Notes: generated by a model from the sequence alone, not told the origin. A stretch of DNA of 44,858 nucleotides from Priapulus caudatus (GCF_000485595.1 NW_014578928.1:5387-50244); one strand, 5' to 3'; shown: positions 1-10,642, counted from the first letter of the stretch. A program made the numbers and translations.

Positions 1-850
1 CTAATTCTAACGTGCAATTTTTTTTTGTACGACATAAACTACTTTTTGAATATTACATACACTTGTAGGCGTAGATTCAATGTAGTGTAGATATCGAAGA
101 GGATAGGATCATCACGTGGCGAGAAGGTCACAAGTGAATGTAGCAAGCAAACATTGTAGCTAACAAAGCATTGTAACGAAGGTACGAATACCTAACTTCT
201 GATGGCTTTTAGCACTTCTCTGTACTTCCACGCCATTGATTGTTAAACATGTGCGCTATTGTCAAGTATGTATCTACGTGCCACCAAGCATGTTTGAGAT
301 TCGATAAGAGTGAAATTCTAACAAGGTAGCCATTGCTGTTGTGTGAATTTTGTATGATTTTCTCCCACTCTCGCCAGTCTCCTATTAGTTCTCCTTATAA
401 GTATGGAGTTACCAACTTTCAAAAAACGTATAGGTCACATAACAGTTACTTTTTTTCCATATGAGCAAAAATATTAACATCCTGCTTATAAAAAGATTTC
501 TCATTAAAATAAACGTTCTGTAGCACCTAGAACCCATGAAAATGCGTTATTTTATAGCATATCCATATTTCCCCAAATCCACATCAGTACCAGTGGGGCT
601 TCAATAAGACATAGGTGTCACGGTGCCCAACGACTGAGATATGAGGATTATCACCATAATACTTGTAGGAAACGTCAGCTTGCATAGATGTGCAGTTGAT
701 GTCGGTGTGCTCATGTGGATTAATGAACTAAAATTCGGAGGAGATGGTCAAAATCATTGCAAATCTCCATCGGATTGATATAGACAACCGTGTTCACAGT
801 AAGAATGTCTAAAGCTGAAGGAAGTTGGTGATTAACGTTGATCTTTTTTC
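1..850. other. Non-coding upstream region
   Basis: This AT-rich stretch has no convincing coding sequence on either strand and no repeat that I can match elsewhere in the window. It ends in the pyrimidine tract of a splice acceptor, so its right part may be an intron or 5' flank of the zinc-finger gene that follows. Confidence 0.5.
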
Positions 851-857
851 CCCGCAG
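845..857 (+). other. Predicted 3' splice site before the finger exon
   Basis: A pyrimidine run followed by CAG (AG at 856-857) makes a strong acceptor. The exon would begin at 858. In the finger frame a TAG at 905-907 lies between this site and ATG 923, so 858-922 would be 5' UTR, unless a second acceptor (CTGCAG ending at 955, followed by the Gly-Glu-Lys-Pro codons) is used to join an unseen upstream coding exon. Confidence 0.5.
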
Positions 858-922
858 GAAGTCGAACGACAGACGGGAGAACCTGCACAGGTGAAGAAAC
901 TGCTTAGATTCGCACCCATGTG

Positions 923-2980
923 ATGGAGTCTTCCCACTTAGATGTGCCGCCTGCAGGAGGAGAGAAACCATACGCGTGTGATACGTGTGGACACAGATTC
1001 GCACTAGAGGAGCATCTGCGGACCCACGCGCTTATTCACACAGGAGAGAAACCATATGCGTGTGATGTTTGCTCACATGCCAGCACTACCTCTGATAATC
1101 TCAAGAGTCACATGCGCACACATGGAGAGAAACCCTACATGTGTGACATATGCAGTTACAGGTGCCGCCAACTAACCAGTCTTAAGGCACACATGCGAAC
1201 TCACACAGGAGAGAAACCTCATGTGTGTGATATTTGTTTATATTCATGTTCTAAATTAAGTTGTATGAAAGTGCACTTTCGAACTCACACAGGAGAGAAG
1301 CCATATGCATGTGATACGTGTGACTACAGATGCTCTGAAGTGGCTAAACTCAAGCGACACAAACGCATTCATACAGGAGAGAAACCCTACTTGTGTGACA
1401 TTTGTTCATATTCATATTCTCACTTGAGAGGTTTGAAGGTGCACTTTCGAACTCACTCAGGTGAAAAGCCATATGCATGTGACAAATGCGAGTACAAATG
1501 TACGTCATCCAAATCTCTTAAGCAACACAAGGGCATTCATACAGGAGAGAAACGCTATGCATGTGATACGTGTGATTATAGATGTTCTCGGATGCGTTCT
1601 CTCAAGCGACACAAACGCATTCATACAGGAGAGAAACCCTATGCATGTGATATGTGTGACTACAGGTGCAATCAACCAGCAAATCTTAAGACACACAAGC
1701 GAACTCACACAGGAGAGAAGCCCTATGCGTGTGATACGTGTGATTATAGCTGCTCTCAAATGTCTTGCCTCAAGCGACACAAACGCACCCATGCAGGCGA
1801 GAAACCGTATGTGTGTGATATGTGTTCATATTCATGTTCTCACTTGAGCCGTCTGAAGGTGCACTTTCGAACTCATTCGGGTGAAAAGCCCTATGCATGT
1901 GACAAATGCGAGTACAAATGTACGTCATCCTCTGCTCTCCAGGCACACAAGCGAACTCACACAGGAGAGAAACCCTACAAGTGTGACACATGTTACTACA
2001 TGTGCACTCAACTATCCAATCTTAAGACACACAAGCGAACTCACACAGGAGAGAAACCCTACAAGTGTGACACATGTTACTACATGTGCACTCAACTATC
2101 CAATCTTAAGACACACAAGCGAACTCACACAGGAGAGAAACCCTACAAGTGTGACACATGTTACTACATGTGCACTCAACTATCCAATCTTAAGACACAC
2201 AAGCGAACTCACACAGGAGAGAAACCCTATGCGTGTGACACATGTTACTACATGTGCACTCAACTATCCAATCTTAAGACACACAAGCGAACTCACACAG
2301 GAGAGAAACCCTATGCGTGTGACACATGGTGTGACTACAGGTGCGCTCAACTATCCAGTCTTAAGACACACATGCGCTCTCACACGGGAGAGAAACCCTT
2401 TGCATGTGATACGTGTGATTATAGATGCTCTAGTATGACTCACCTCAAGGAACACAAGCGCATTCACACAGGCGAAAAGCCTTATGCATGTGACACATGT
2501 GACTACAGGTGCGCTCACTATCCAGTCTTAAGACACACATAGCACATGCGCTCTCACACGGGAGAGAAACCTTTTGCATGTGATACGTGTGATTATAGAT
2601 GCTCTAGTATGACTCAACTCAAGTTACACAAGCGCATTCACACAGGAGAAAAACCCTACAAGTGTGACACATGTGACTACAGGTGCAATCAACTATCCAA
2701 TCTTAAGACACACAAGCGAACTCACACAGGAGAGAACCCCTATGCGTGTGATACGTGTAACTATAGCTGCTCTCGAATGGCTGACCTCAAGGAACACATG
2801 CGCATTCACACATGCGAAAAGCCTTATGCATGTGACACATGTGACTACAGGTGCGCTCAACTATCCAGTCTTAAGACACACATGCGCTCTCACACGGGAG
2901 AGAAACCTTTTGCATGTGATACGTGTGATTATAGATGCTCTAGTATGACTCACCTCAAGGAACACAAGTGCATCGTGTAG
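923..2980 (+). CDS. Poly-C2H2 zinc-finger protein, about 24 fingers, interrupted by one in-frame stop
   Basis: This is a tandem C2H2 array with the pattern C-x2-C-x12-H-x3-H and TGEKPY linkers, probably a nuclear sequence-specific DNA-binding protein. ATG 923 is chosen because TAG 905-907 closes the frame upstream; GTG 920 is not a credible eukaryotic start. Nearly all fingers have Cys, not Phe, at the hydrophobic core position three residues after the second zinc Cys (D-Y-R-C, E-Y-K-C); only finger 1 has Phe. Finger 17 (about 2306-2390) has a Trp inserted between its Cys pair (C-x3-C). At about 2515-2545 one A is missing and 7 bases are added relative to sister repeats, which puts TAG at 2540-2542; the frame then resumes unchanged at 2546 for five more fingers. 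The last finger ends H-K-C-I-V-stop, lacking the usual second His. No KRAB, SCAN, BTB or other effector domain is visible. The stop may be a sequencing error or a true truncation. Confidence 0.85.
1970..2305 (+). repeat. Four 84-bp tandem repeats, one zinc finger each
   Basis: Units at 1970, 2054, 2138 and 2222 are identical, except that the fourth has TATGCG where the others have TACAAG. Each encodes one finger with the same helix residues (T-Q-L-S-N-L-K-T-H). DNA-level identity implies very recent unequal exchange, gene conversion or an assembly stutter. Confidence 0.9.
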
Positions 2981-3053
2981 CTATAGTACGTTTGACTTTT
3001 GCCATTCGTTGTTTGGCAATGGAATACCCTGGTTCTTTGAGTCACGGTGTAGC

Positions 3054-3190
3054 GCGAAATTTCGGACTTGCGAATACATGATATAGGATGCGTATGCGCA
3101 TGCGTCCCGACAGAGCAATCACAGCTCGTCTTTGTGTGCGAAATTTCTGACCTGCGAAATAAATGATATAGGATGCGTATGCGCATGCGC
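3054..3190 (+). promoter_or_regulatory. Putative promoter with two direct repeats and NRF-1-like palindromes (left copy)
   Basis: Two ~52-bp direct repeats, each starting GCGAAATTTC and ending in TATGCGCATGCG, are spaced about 85 bp apart. The second contains TGCGCATGCGC, the palindromic NRF-1 site known from animal core promoters. It sits about 20-30 bp before ATG 3212. An AATAAA at about 3158 could instead serve the zinc-finger mRNA that ends at 2980. Confidence 0.55.
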
Positions 3191-3211
3191 ACTTCGCATA
3201 TATGCTCAAAT

Positions 3212-3385
3212 ATGGCGACTTCCACTTCAGCTAAAATACCAGCTCATATACAAAAAAGGCCTCGTAGAGGACGTACTTTTATTACTGAAGTCTGACAGGA
3301 ACTCATTTGCTGGCCTGGATAAAGCAACGCAGGCAAAACGGTTGCACACCGCTGTATGAGTATGCTAAAAACTTCGAATACGAAG
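3212..3385 (+). CDS. First exon of an unrecognised gene (left copy, frameshifted)
   Basis: This is the left-contig version of the exon described at 11009-11181. ATGGCGACTTCC starts the frame, but here a miscalled stretch (CTCATATAC where the right copy has CTCAATAC) and an extra GC (CACCGCTGTATG for CACCCTGTATG) break it. Conversely, this copy has CTCGTAGAG where the right copy carries an extra G, and that extra base is what breaks the right copy. A GTAAAC donor follows at 3386. Confidence 0.45.
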
Positions 3386-4040
3386 GTAAACACCACAAGA
3401 TAAATCTCCAATAATTATTTGAGCATAATTATAAAAAACAGTATTTATGTTATGTTTTCCATAGCCCACATCCGCAGTCTTTTAATTACACATTCACAGT
3501 GACTTCATTTTTTCAAGGACATAATATACGGTCACAATATTTTAAGGAGTATGTCCAGTACGGAATATTTTTCCACATATATTCCCTTTTTGTGCTACAA
3601 CCACAAGCACAACAATTAATAATTGTAATATAAAAATGATAAATGCATGATGGAATCTATGAATTTCACGGGACAAATATTCAGTGCTTACGCCAGAGTA
3701 TGTCCACTGTCATGTCGTGAATGGTGGTATAGGTGGTGTCTCGTGGTAGTTATATAGATCGCTGTGGATATTCGTACACACCCGTACGATACGATTAGTT
3801 CTACGATATTCTGTTTATTCGTATGTACCAGTAGAGCTGTATATATAGAGAGAGTTGGCACAATGGGGGGGGGTCCCAGTTTTTCTTTGTCACGTTGTTC
3901 GTGGACGCCATACTGTATCCAGCTCGATCACCCATGCTGACTGTACGTGCTGTAGATGTAACATTAATTCAGTAGTGACAAACCTAATTTGGTTAAATCG
4001 GAGTTAAACAGCTTGTACATTACCTTTCCAGCTAACACAA
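3386..4040. other. Intron or intergenic AT-rich sequence (left copy)
   Basis: I see no coding sequence or RNA gene here. The equivalent of the weak minus-strand candidate at 11627-11708 lies at about 3830-3912. A G8-9 homopolymer at about 3866 differs from the right copy. Confidence 0.4.
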
Positions 4041-4238
4041 AAACGTTATTATAACGTTTTTATAACGTTATGCAAAAGTTGTTATAACGTTTTTGTAACG
4101 TTCATATAACGTGAATGTGTAGGGTTTTATAACGTTTTCTAAACGATTGTAAAAACGTTTTTATGTAACGTTAATATAAGCGAAATAACGTTAACATAAC
4201 GTTGAAATAACGTTAGTTAATGTATTCACAATAACGTG
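4041..4238. repeat. AACGTT palindrome cluster (left copy)
   Basis: About 200 bp is made of closely spaced, irregular units around the palindrome AACGTT (ATAACGTT, TAACGTTA, AAACGTTT). It is a degenerate satellite-like tract able to form many small hairpins. The right copy lies at 11841-12040. Confidence 0.8.
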
Positions 4239-4343
4239 ATTATAATGTGGATTTCTATCTGAAACGTAATTTGTGTATGTGCGCGTGTGTGGCGTGCATA
4301 TATTATACTGTATATATAATAATTAAATAAATAATATAATATA

Positions 4344-4344
<1 letters not shown>

Positions 4345-4375
<31 letters not shown>
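4345..4375. repeat. (TA)n microsatellite replacing ~390 bp of the right copy
   Basis: A run of about 15 TA units sits exactly where the right copy has about 390 bp of different sequence (12134-12524). Flanks on both sides match. This is either a haplotype difference or a consensus collapse. Confidence 0.75.
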
Positions 4376-4378
<3 letters not shown>

Positions 4379-4822
4379 TGGAAATCAAACATACTAACAA
4401 AATCAGTGTTTCGCGCGAGCTGAGCATATATATATACACGTAGTGGAATTGATTTTACGACATATACAACCTGCTGCACATACAGCATGCAATCAAGCCA
4501 CAGTTCCGAAAAGTAAAATATGTTTAATCCAGTTTCAAAATACAATTTCATAAAAACGCGACATGATTTACAACTATACATATATATATTATCCTCAATA
4601 TCAACATCAAAACATCAAAGTTGTAAAATTTATAATGAAATATTCGACTATCCTAATCTGCGTATATATGCACACATAACTACAATACACAGTGTTAATT
4701 TCTGAATACAAACATTCCAGATAAACATTATTATTATATACTACTATACACATATACATATGAAATCACGAACCTTCCTATATAATAATTTCAGAAATTA
4801 ATAAAAGCATAATTACGATCAA

Positions 4823-4878
4823 GAGCTAATAATACCTATATAACTAGGAGCTGAGCTATAATAAGGTATTATTAGCTC
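4823..4878. repeat. Perfect 15-bp inverted repeat (hairpin)
   Basis: GAGCTAATAATACCT at 4823-4837 is exactly complementary to AGGTATTATTAGCTC at 4864-4878, with a 26-bp spacer. It recurs in the right copy at about 12971-13026. It lies in the AT-rich region beyond the 3' end of the minus-strand gene. Confidence 0.7.
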
Positions 4879-4939
4879 TCGTTACTATACATATAGTGAT
4901 AATTCCTGAATAAGCATTCTAGGGTAAACATCATTATTT

Positions 4940-5135
4940 ATAATAGATAGATAGATAGATAGACAGATAGATTAACACAAACACATCTATTGTATCAATC
5001 TCTCTCTGTGTGTGTATATATACATAAACTTCTTGGGCTTTTGATTTTATTCTCTACTCTGTATCATGCCTCCCCTACTCTTTCTCTATGTGTATCTCTC
5101 TGTGTGCGTGTGTGTCTCTCTCTCCACTCCCCACA
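4940..5135. repeat. Simple repeats (GATA, CT and GT runs) over the 3' end of the minus-strand gene
   Basis: A TAGA/GATA run (about 4943-4970) is followed by CTCTCTGTGTGTGTATATA and further CT/GT stretches. The tandem AATAAA signal on the minus strand lies in the same interval, at about 5039-5050. Confidence 0.6.
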
Positions 5136-5143
5136 TCTCCTCA

Positions 5144-8100
5144 TCAGCTGTGGTTCGGTGATGGAGATGGCTTGGTATCCCATGTGATGCAACTATACTG
5201 TTTCACAGAAACAAAACGTACCAAATGTACGTACGCATGTATATCATACATAATATTATCTCTCTCTATATATCTCTATATATGTAATATCATCTGTTAA
5301 TCATATAGTGATAAAGATTTCTGCATAAATATTCTGGCGACTGTGAAATATAGAACTAAAAGTACAGTTTAGTATAGCTATAGGCAGTATAGGTTATTTC
5401 ATTATCTTCAACTGCTTCACTCATTTGTACACTATACATACGTCCACTCCACTGCTTTCTAGTTCAGCAGTCAGCTTCTCTTCAGCTGGAGCATGAGAGT
5501 TCAGAAGTTTCCCATGCGAGGCAAACTCCAGTCTGTTCCAAAAGAGAGGCACGCCAGCCAGTATGAATACATAATCATGTAGGCGCACTCGAATCGGCTG
5601 GTAGTGACTCGTCACTCACATACACACACGCACGCACGCACACACACTCGATACATCTCAGCCCGGTCTGCCCAGATCGACTGCATTGTCATAACTTTTT
5701 GTAGCCAATGCACACACGCGCCGCGCGCGCGCACGGCGCGCACGCACGCACGCACGCACACCAACACACACACGCGCGCGCGCGCGTACTGCAGTACAGT
5801 GCTTATACATATGCGCAACTGTAATGCAGCCTGTCCGGAGGCAATTTACTTCTAGCCATAATTCATGAACTGAAAACAATATGATAACACATAAGGCTAA
5901 CCAGAAAAACTCGTATAATAACTATTATGAGAAGTAATACAACACATATTTACCTTGGTCCAGTACTTGTTCCTCGACACCGGCTCGCGTGCAATTCGAA
6001 GACTCTGACCGTTACGTTCCCACTCGTACTCGCGAATCGGGCGTCCGCTGTGAGTTACGCACGCTATGCGTAGGAATTTCGCTTGACGGTCGTGTGAATG
6101 ATGACTCACATGGCGTCTTCGCGTGGATGCCGAGCTGAGTAAATGAGACGCCGCACGTCTCGCAGACACGTGGCTCGACGAGGTACTCGCAGCCGTGGCA
6201 GCCGGCTGAATGGGGTGGTAGGATAGGTTTACTAGGCACTTCTAATTTTAATATATTTTACGATATATTAAAGAATGATGCAAAAACCTAAAAAGTGCCT
6301 AACCCTAACCCTAACCCTAACCCTGACCCTAATTAAATTTAAAATATATGTTAAAATTAGAAGTGCCTAGTAAACATATCCTACCACCCCTTTCAGCCGG
6401 CTGCGCAGCCGTGGATGCGGTACACCGCGCCGCCGTGCCCGACGCCGCACACGCGTACGCAGCAGCAGGTCCGTGCGGCAGCCGGCTGAAAGGGGTGGTA
6501 GGATATGTTTACTAGGCACTTCTAATTTTAACATATATTTTAAATTTAATTAGGGTCAGGGTAGGGTTAGGGTTAGGATTAAGGCACTTTTTAGGGATTT
6601 TGCATCAATTCTTTAATATATCGTAAAATATATGTTAAAATTAGAAGTGCCTAGTAAACATATCCTATCACCTCTTTCAGCCGGCTGCCGTCCTCGCACA
6701 CCGCACCCGCACGAGTGCGCGCGTTGCTGCCGCCGATTCGCGTAGTCTTTCAGCCAGTTGCTGCACGCGTGCCAGCGGCAGCGGCGTGTTCGACGACGAC
6801 GCCGCGAAGCTGGAGCGTCACGCGCGCCTGCACGAGCGCACGCCGTTCGAGTGGCGAGTACTGCCGTCGCGTGTGCGCGCGCAAGGACGCAGCCGGGTGG
6901 GCGGTGCGTGTGCGAGGACGCGTGCAGCTCGAACGCCGTCCGCTCTATGAAGATCTGGGCAGGCAGGCGCGGTACTGCGCGGCCCGCGTTCTGCGCGATC
7001 GAGCGCAGGCCCTCGCAGACGACCGCGTGGGCGCCGTCAACCGCTTCTCGAGAACGAACGTCTGCTCGCAGGTGACGCACGCGAACCTCGCGCTCGTGGC
7101 GTCGCGCGCAGATGGCGCAGCAGGTAGAGCTGTTCACGAAGCGATCGCCGCAGATCTCGCAGGCGGAAAGCGCTCGCCGTCTTCACGGCGGCAGGAGGTG
7201 GTCCGTCATCGCGGGTCTCGTCCGCGAAACACGCGTGGCACGTCTCGCAGGTGTTGCAAATTTAATTAAAAATTTTTTTTTGGGTTAGGGTTAGGGTTAC
7301 GTTTTTGGGTGCCTAGTAGTCATATCCTAAGTGCCTAGTAGTCATATCATATCGCATCTATCTGCCGGGTGCCGTCTCGCAGTAGTACGGCGCGACGCAT
7401 CGTGGCAAGTCGTGTGGCGCATCGAGCAGCCGCTGTTCGCGAACGTCTTCGGGCAGTCGGCGCAGAAGAACGACCCCGAACTGGGCGCTGGCCTCGCACA
7501 GATGGTTCTGCAACTTCTCCTGGCATAGGAACGTGAGCTGGCTGAGCTGGCAGTCGGCGCAGGTGAATTCTACGACGGGGTTATCGAGGGCGTGGCACTC
7601 CCGCTGAGCCTGGGTCTCATGGTTGCATCACAGATGTTACACGTGCAATTCACATCCGCCATGTTATCACTGAGCGCGTCCTGAGTTTTGGTACGAGTTC
7701 TTCAGTAGAGTCGTTTTGCTCACCTTCTTCGTCCATTTCTTCTCTATGCTTAGCTTCTGAGATTACTCTACTTCGTTGACGCATTCGTCGTCGAGTTCAC
7801 ACATTGAGAGCACCGGAGTAAAGTTTGCCAGAATCACTCCGCTCGAAACGTTTTGTGTCTCGTCGAAGAACGCGTTTTGGTTTCACGTTTCTGCGCCTGG
7901 ACCTTGGAATATAACTAGTTGAGGAGCTTCAGAGCTATCAACAGTGGAGTTACTTTGTTTAGGTGTTAGGGGGCAGTCGTTCTGCCTCTTCGCTCACTGC
8001 TGGAGAGTTGTCCAATTCTTTATCGCGTTGCAGATGGAAGTTCAGAGCCTTCTTCAACCTCAGGGTTCTTCTGTGACACAAAATAGTTCGCATTAGTGTT

Positions 8101-8441
8101 TGGATTTTTATGATAACTAATAAAGATCATTAGAGTATAAACATAAAATGTTGCAGTAATTCAAATTGAAACTCAACAAATAGAAGCCAAATATAAAACT
8201 ACTGTGTAGGTGTGTTTCTTTGTAAACAATCAAGTAGAGTACTACTACTGTAATATTATTATCATTGTATGATTAAAAATTACTCGTAACACCGTATATT
8301 ACCTGTTTTCTTTTCGTGAATGTACCATGAACATTCCTGAGGTGAGCAACAAAATCAGGCCTTGTTGAGAAACCACATTACATTTCTTGCAGTAAATGTT
8401 GAAATTATGAAGATTAAATTTCGGGCGTGGGGCTTTCTTCA
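5144..8441 (-). CDS. Split C2H2/C2HC zinc-finger gene (left copy, error-rich)
   Basis: This is the left-contig version of the gene annotated at 13296-16584, with the same exons. The last exon is 5144-5197 (stop at 5144-5146) and the first visible exon is about 8303-8441. Single-base differences break it more often here: the first visible exon is one base short (GTTGAGAAACC for GTTGGAGAAACC), the 90-bp exon has an extra base, and several extra G or C bases fall in the GC-rich finger exons. Conversely, the extra G at about 7585 keeps a frame that the right copy loses near 15739. Read this copy only as a second witness for the gene. Confidence 0.5.
5628..5790. repeat. Alternating purine-pyrimidine tract (CA/CG)n
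   Basis: CACACGCACGCACGCACAC runs lead into CGCGCGCGCG and ACGCACGCACGC, then CACACACACGCGCGCGCGCG. Such tracts favour Z-DNA. It lies in the intron between the 90-bp exon and the exon ending WTK of the minus-strand gene. Right copy: about 13775-13935. Confidence 0.75.
6199..6404. mobile_element. TTAGGG-bearing TIR element (left copy of 14346-14555)
   Basis: The ends are CAGCCGGCTGAA and TTTCAGCCGGCTG, the interior has CCCTAACCC repeats, and GCAGCCGTGG is duplicated on both sides. See the right copy for details. Confidence 0.75.
6479..6688. mobile_element. TTAGGG-bearing TIR element, opposite internal orientation (left copy of 14632-14841)
   Basis: It has the same termini as the previous element, but its GGTTAGGG array lies on the plus strand. 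It is separated from the first element by about 74 bp of finger-coding sequence. Confidence 0.75.
7251..7372. mobile_element. Related short TTAGGG-bearing insertion (left copy of 15391-15517)
   Basis: It is flanked by the 10-bp duplication CGTCTCGCAG (7241-7250 and 7373-7382). It contains TTAGGG units and two GTGCCTAGTAGTCATATC motifs. Confidence 0.7.
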
Positions 8442-8706
8442 CTGAAATAATCCATATTTATAGATAAAATGTGAATAAAATAATTGGCGTATTATAAAGT
8501 AATTTTAACCATACACAATATGGAAAACCTTTGTCAACTTAACTGCCATATTGAGTTTATACATTCTTTAACATATACGGTAGAAAATGCATCTTCCCCC
8601 AGTAGGTATGAGCAGTGGGTGTCCGGTCAACTCAGTTCATCTGCCTACTCGGTTAGCCGGCGAACCGAGCTGAGCAATCTGCGAGATCGGTGAGCTCGGG
8701 TCACAA

Positions 8707-8797
8707 TGCTTGGTTATGTAACCGCATGATAGAAGGCTGTATTTATTCATAACATAGAGGGCAGCACCTGCTGGTACTGTGTAAACCATACATGACA
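8707..8797 (-). mobile_element. Candidate gypsy 3' LTR with polypurine tract (left copy)
   Basis: Same as 16850-16941. On the minus strand AAACAAAGGGAGA is directly followed by TGTCATG, and a TGAATAAATAC polyadenylation-like segment lies inside. Confidence 0.35.
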
Positions 8798-9006
8798 TCT
8801 CCCTTTGTTTTACATGATACTGTATCTAAAACTGCACTGTACTATCCAAATACAATCAAACAAATATTATAATTAACACAGGTAATTTTCTAATCTCTGG
8901 TTGATCGATTATATAGCTTGTTACACTGACATAATTAACTTTCATTTTAAACACCATTCAGAGATTCATGACACATATGCTTCATTCATTTAGTGCAATA
9001 GCTTAA

Positions 9007-10642
9007 CTATTCATAGTCACGAAGATAGGCAGGTTTCCTAGTGATTCTACCAGAACGCCTAACCTGCTGTTTTGGCATCACCACTAGCACTAACTTGGGT
9101 TCTCAAAACTAGAATTATATTCGCTGGAACTCCGATCTTCCACCGTGTTTTGCATCTCTTCCTCAGTTTCATGATTCTGGTTCAGGTACTGTCTGTTCTC
9201 CAGTTTGAATAATGTTTCTACGGTTCCTGCGCAACTGTTTCCCGTGAGCGTCTATGATGTACGAACGGTTTTGTGCGTCGTAGACATGATTCACCTTTGC
9301 AGGTTCCCATGGCGTTCTCTCTGTTTTCCTGTACCTAACGACTTCTCCTGGTGTTAGTTGAGTCAACGGCTTAGTTGTTTTGTAGTAGTGTTTCTTGTAG
9401 ACTTTTTGCCGAGCCTTTAGACGTGCATGGTCTTCACCAGACAAGTCTACTGATTTCCGTTTCAGGACTGCTTTTGTGACTGGCAACCTCGTTTTCAGCC
9501 TGCGGCCCATGAGTCACTGTGACAGGCTTTTGTCAACCCTCTAGCATGGCGTAAATCCCGGGGGGATGGGGGGAATGCATCCCCCGCTCTTGAAGGAGGG
9601 GGATGGCCTGTACAAATATTCCCCTGAGATTAAAAAAACTCCTTCTTCCGTGCCCCACTTGAAAGTTCAGCTAACTATGATAATTTGGAGACATGGGCAG
9701 ACCTAAATCATTTCAATTACTGCAGGGGCGTGTACAGGGGGGGGGGGGGGGTCCAGGGGTCCGGACCCCCCCCTGCTTGCGCAGAAAACGCATCTGAGGG
9801 GGTCTAATTTCAAAAGAATTCTGGGGGAGGGCCCCCCACACCCCCCTTCGCGTGATCATCCCCCCACTCCTCGGTACAGATTTACGCCCCTGCCCTCTAG
9901 TGGCGTATCCCGATATGCCATCAAGGCCAGATATATATCACCACCAACTGCTTCTGCTTTCTTCAGCATGTTTTTTACGGTTTGTACATAGCGCTCGGCT
10001 TGTCCATTCGACTGGGATAACGCGGGCTTGACGTGTCATATACAAAACCCCAGTCCTTCGCATAGTCTCTGAACTCTTTGCTAGAAAACTGCAGTCCGTT
10101 GTCGCTGAAGACGGTGTCTGGTATCCGCGTGACGTGCAAATATAGATTTGAATGCATTGATTGTGCGCTCTACTCGTGCTCGTTGTCAAGCAGTACTATT
10201 TCCGGATACTTCGAATAGTAATCGACACAGATTAAGTAGTCTCGCTAAGCGGAAATGAAATAGGTCCGCACCTACTTCTGCCACGGACGATCTGGTATCC
10301 CGTGTGTATCAATGACTCTTTACAGTTTGCTCTGCGGTTTTCTAAGCACACTTTGCAACGAGTGATCATCTGCTCAATATCATTCATCATGCTCGGCCAA
10401 TACAGCAGATGCGGAGCACGGCGTTTACATTTAACCATCTCTAGGTGGGATTCATGGATGATCTCCAGCATTTTCATGGCGTATAATTTTGAAGGCACTA
10501 TGATGCGTTGCCCTCGGTACGCGATTCTATCGATAACTGTGATCTCATCTCGATATGTCTATATATCTGCCCAGTTCTGGATCAATATGGCGCTTGCTTG
10601 TCGGCCTTCCAGTCATTGACTGCCGCATGCAGTTTCGCAGAC
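9007..10642 (-). mobile_element. Ty3/gypsy integrase and pol 3' end (left copy, cut by the gap)
   Basis: It contains integrase zinc-finger and core fragments (10498-9900), a hAT-like insertion (9545-9892) and the pol C-terminal domain (9510-9169, starting M-G-R-R-L-K-T-R-L-P), ending at a TAG at 9007-9009. Its poly-T count near 10470 keeps the RNase H to integrase frame open, whereas the right copy and copy D have one T fewer there. The element is truncated only because the contig ends. Confidence 0.85.
9545..9892. mobile_element. hAT-like non-autonomous element inside gypsy (left copy)
   Basis: It is flanked by CCCTCTAG (9537-9544 and 9893-9900). See 17691-18041. Confidence 0.75.

Larger units (their letters stand above)
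2874..10642 (+). repeat. Left copy of a ~7.8-kb duplicated block ending at the assembly gap
   Basis: From AGACACACATGCG to the last base before the Ns, this block matches 10668-18780 throughout, in the same orientation and gene order, with mainly 1-2 base indels. The block ends exactly at the gap and its twin begins exactly after the gap. The simplest reading is that two contigs, or two haplotigs, overlap and were placed end to end. Features inside this block should be counted once. Confidence 0.9.

Noticed and set aside
1461-2438. Second plus-strand frame over the zinc-finger array
   Set aside because: It is an alternate-frame shadow of the tandem finger repeats.
6300-6320. CCCTAACCC runs as a chromosome end (telomere)
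   Set aside because: The arrays have only a few units and sit inside inverted-repeat elements with target duplications, in the middle of coding sequence.
6613-7269. Arg/Ala-rich frames on both strands over the GC-rich finger region
   Set aside because: Most are shadows of finger coding in other frames. The real fingers are on the minus strand, apart from the inverted piece.
8640-8700. tRNA-like GGTTCGCC near a small palindrome
   Set aside because: The CTCGGTTAGCCGGCGAACCGAG inverted repeat is only a 22-bp near-palindrome; no cloverleaf with acceptor and anticodon arms can be drawn.
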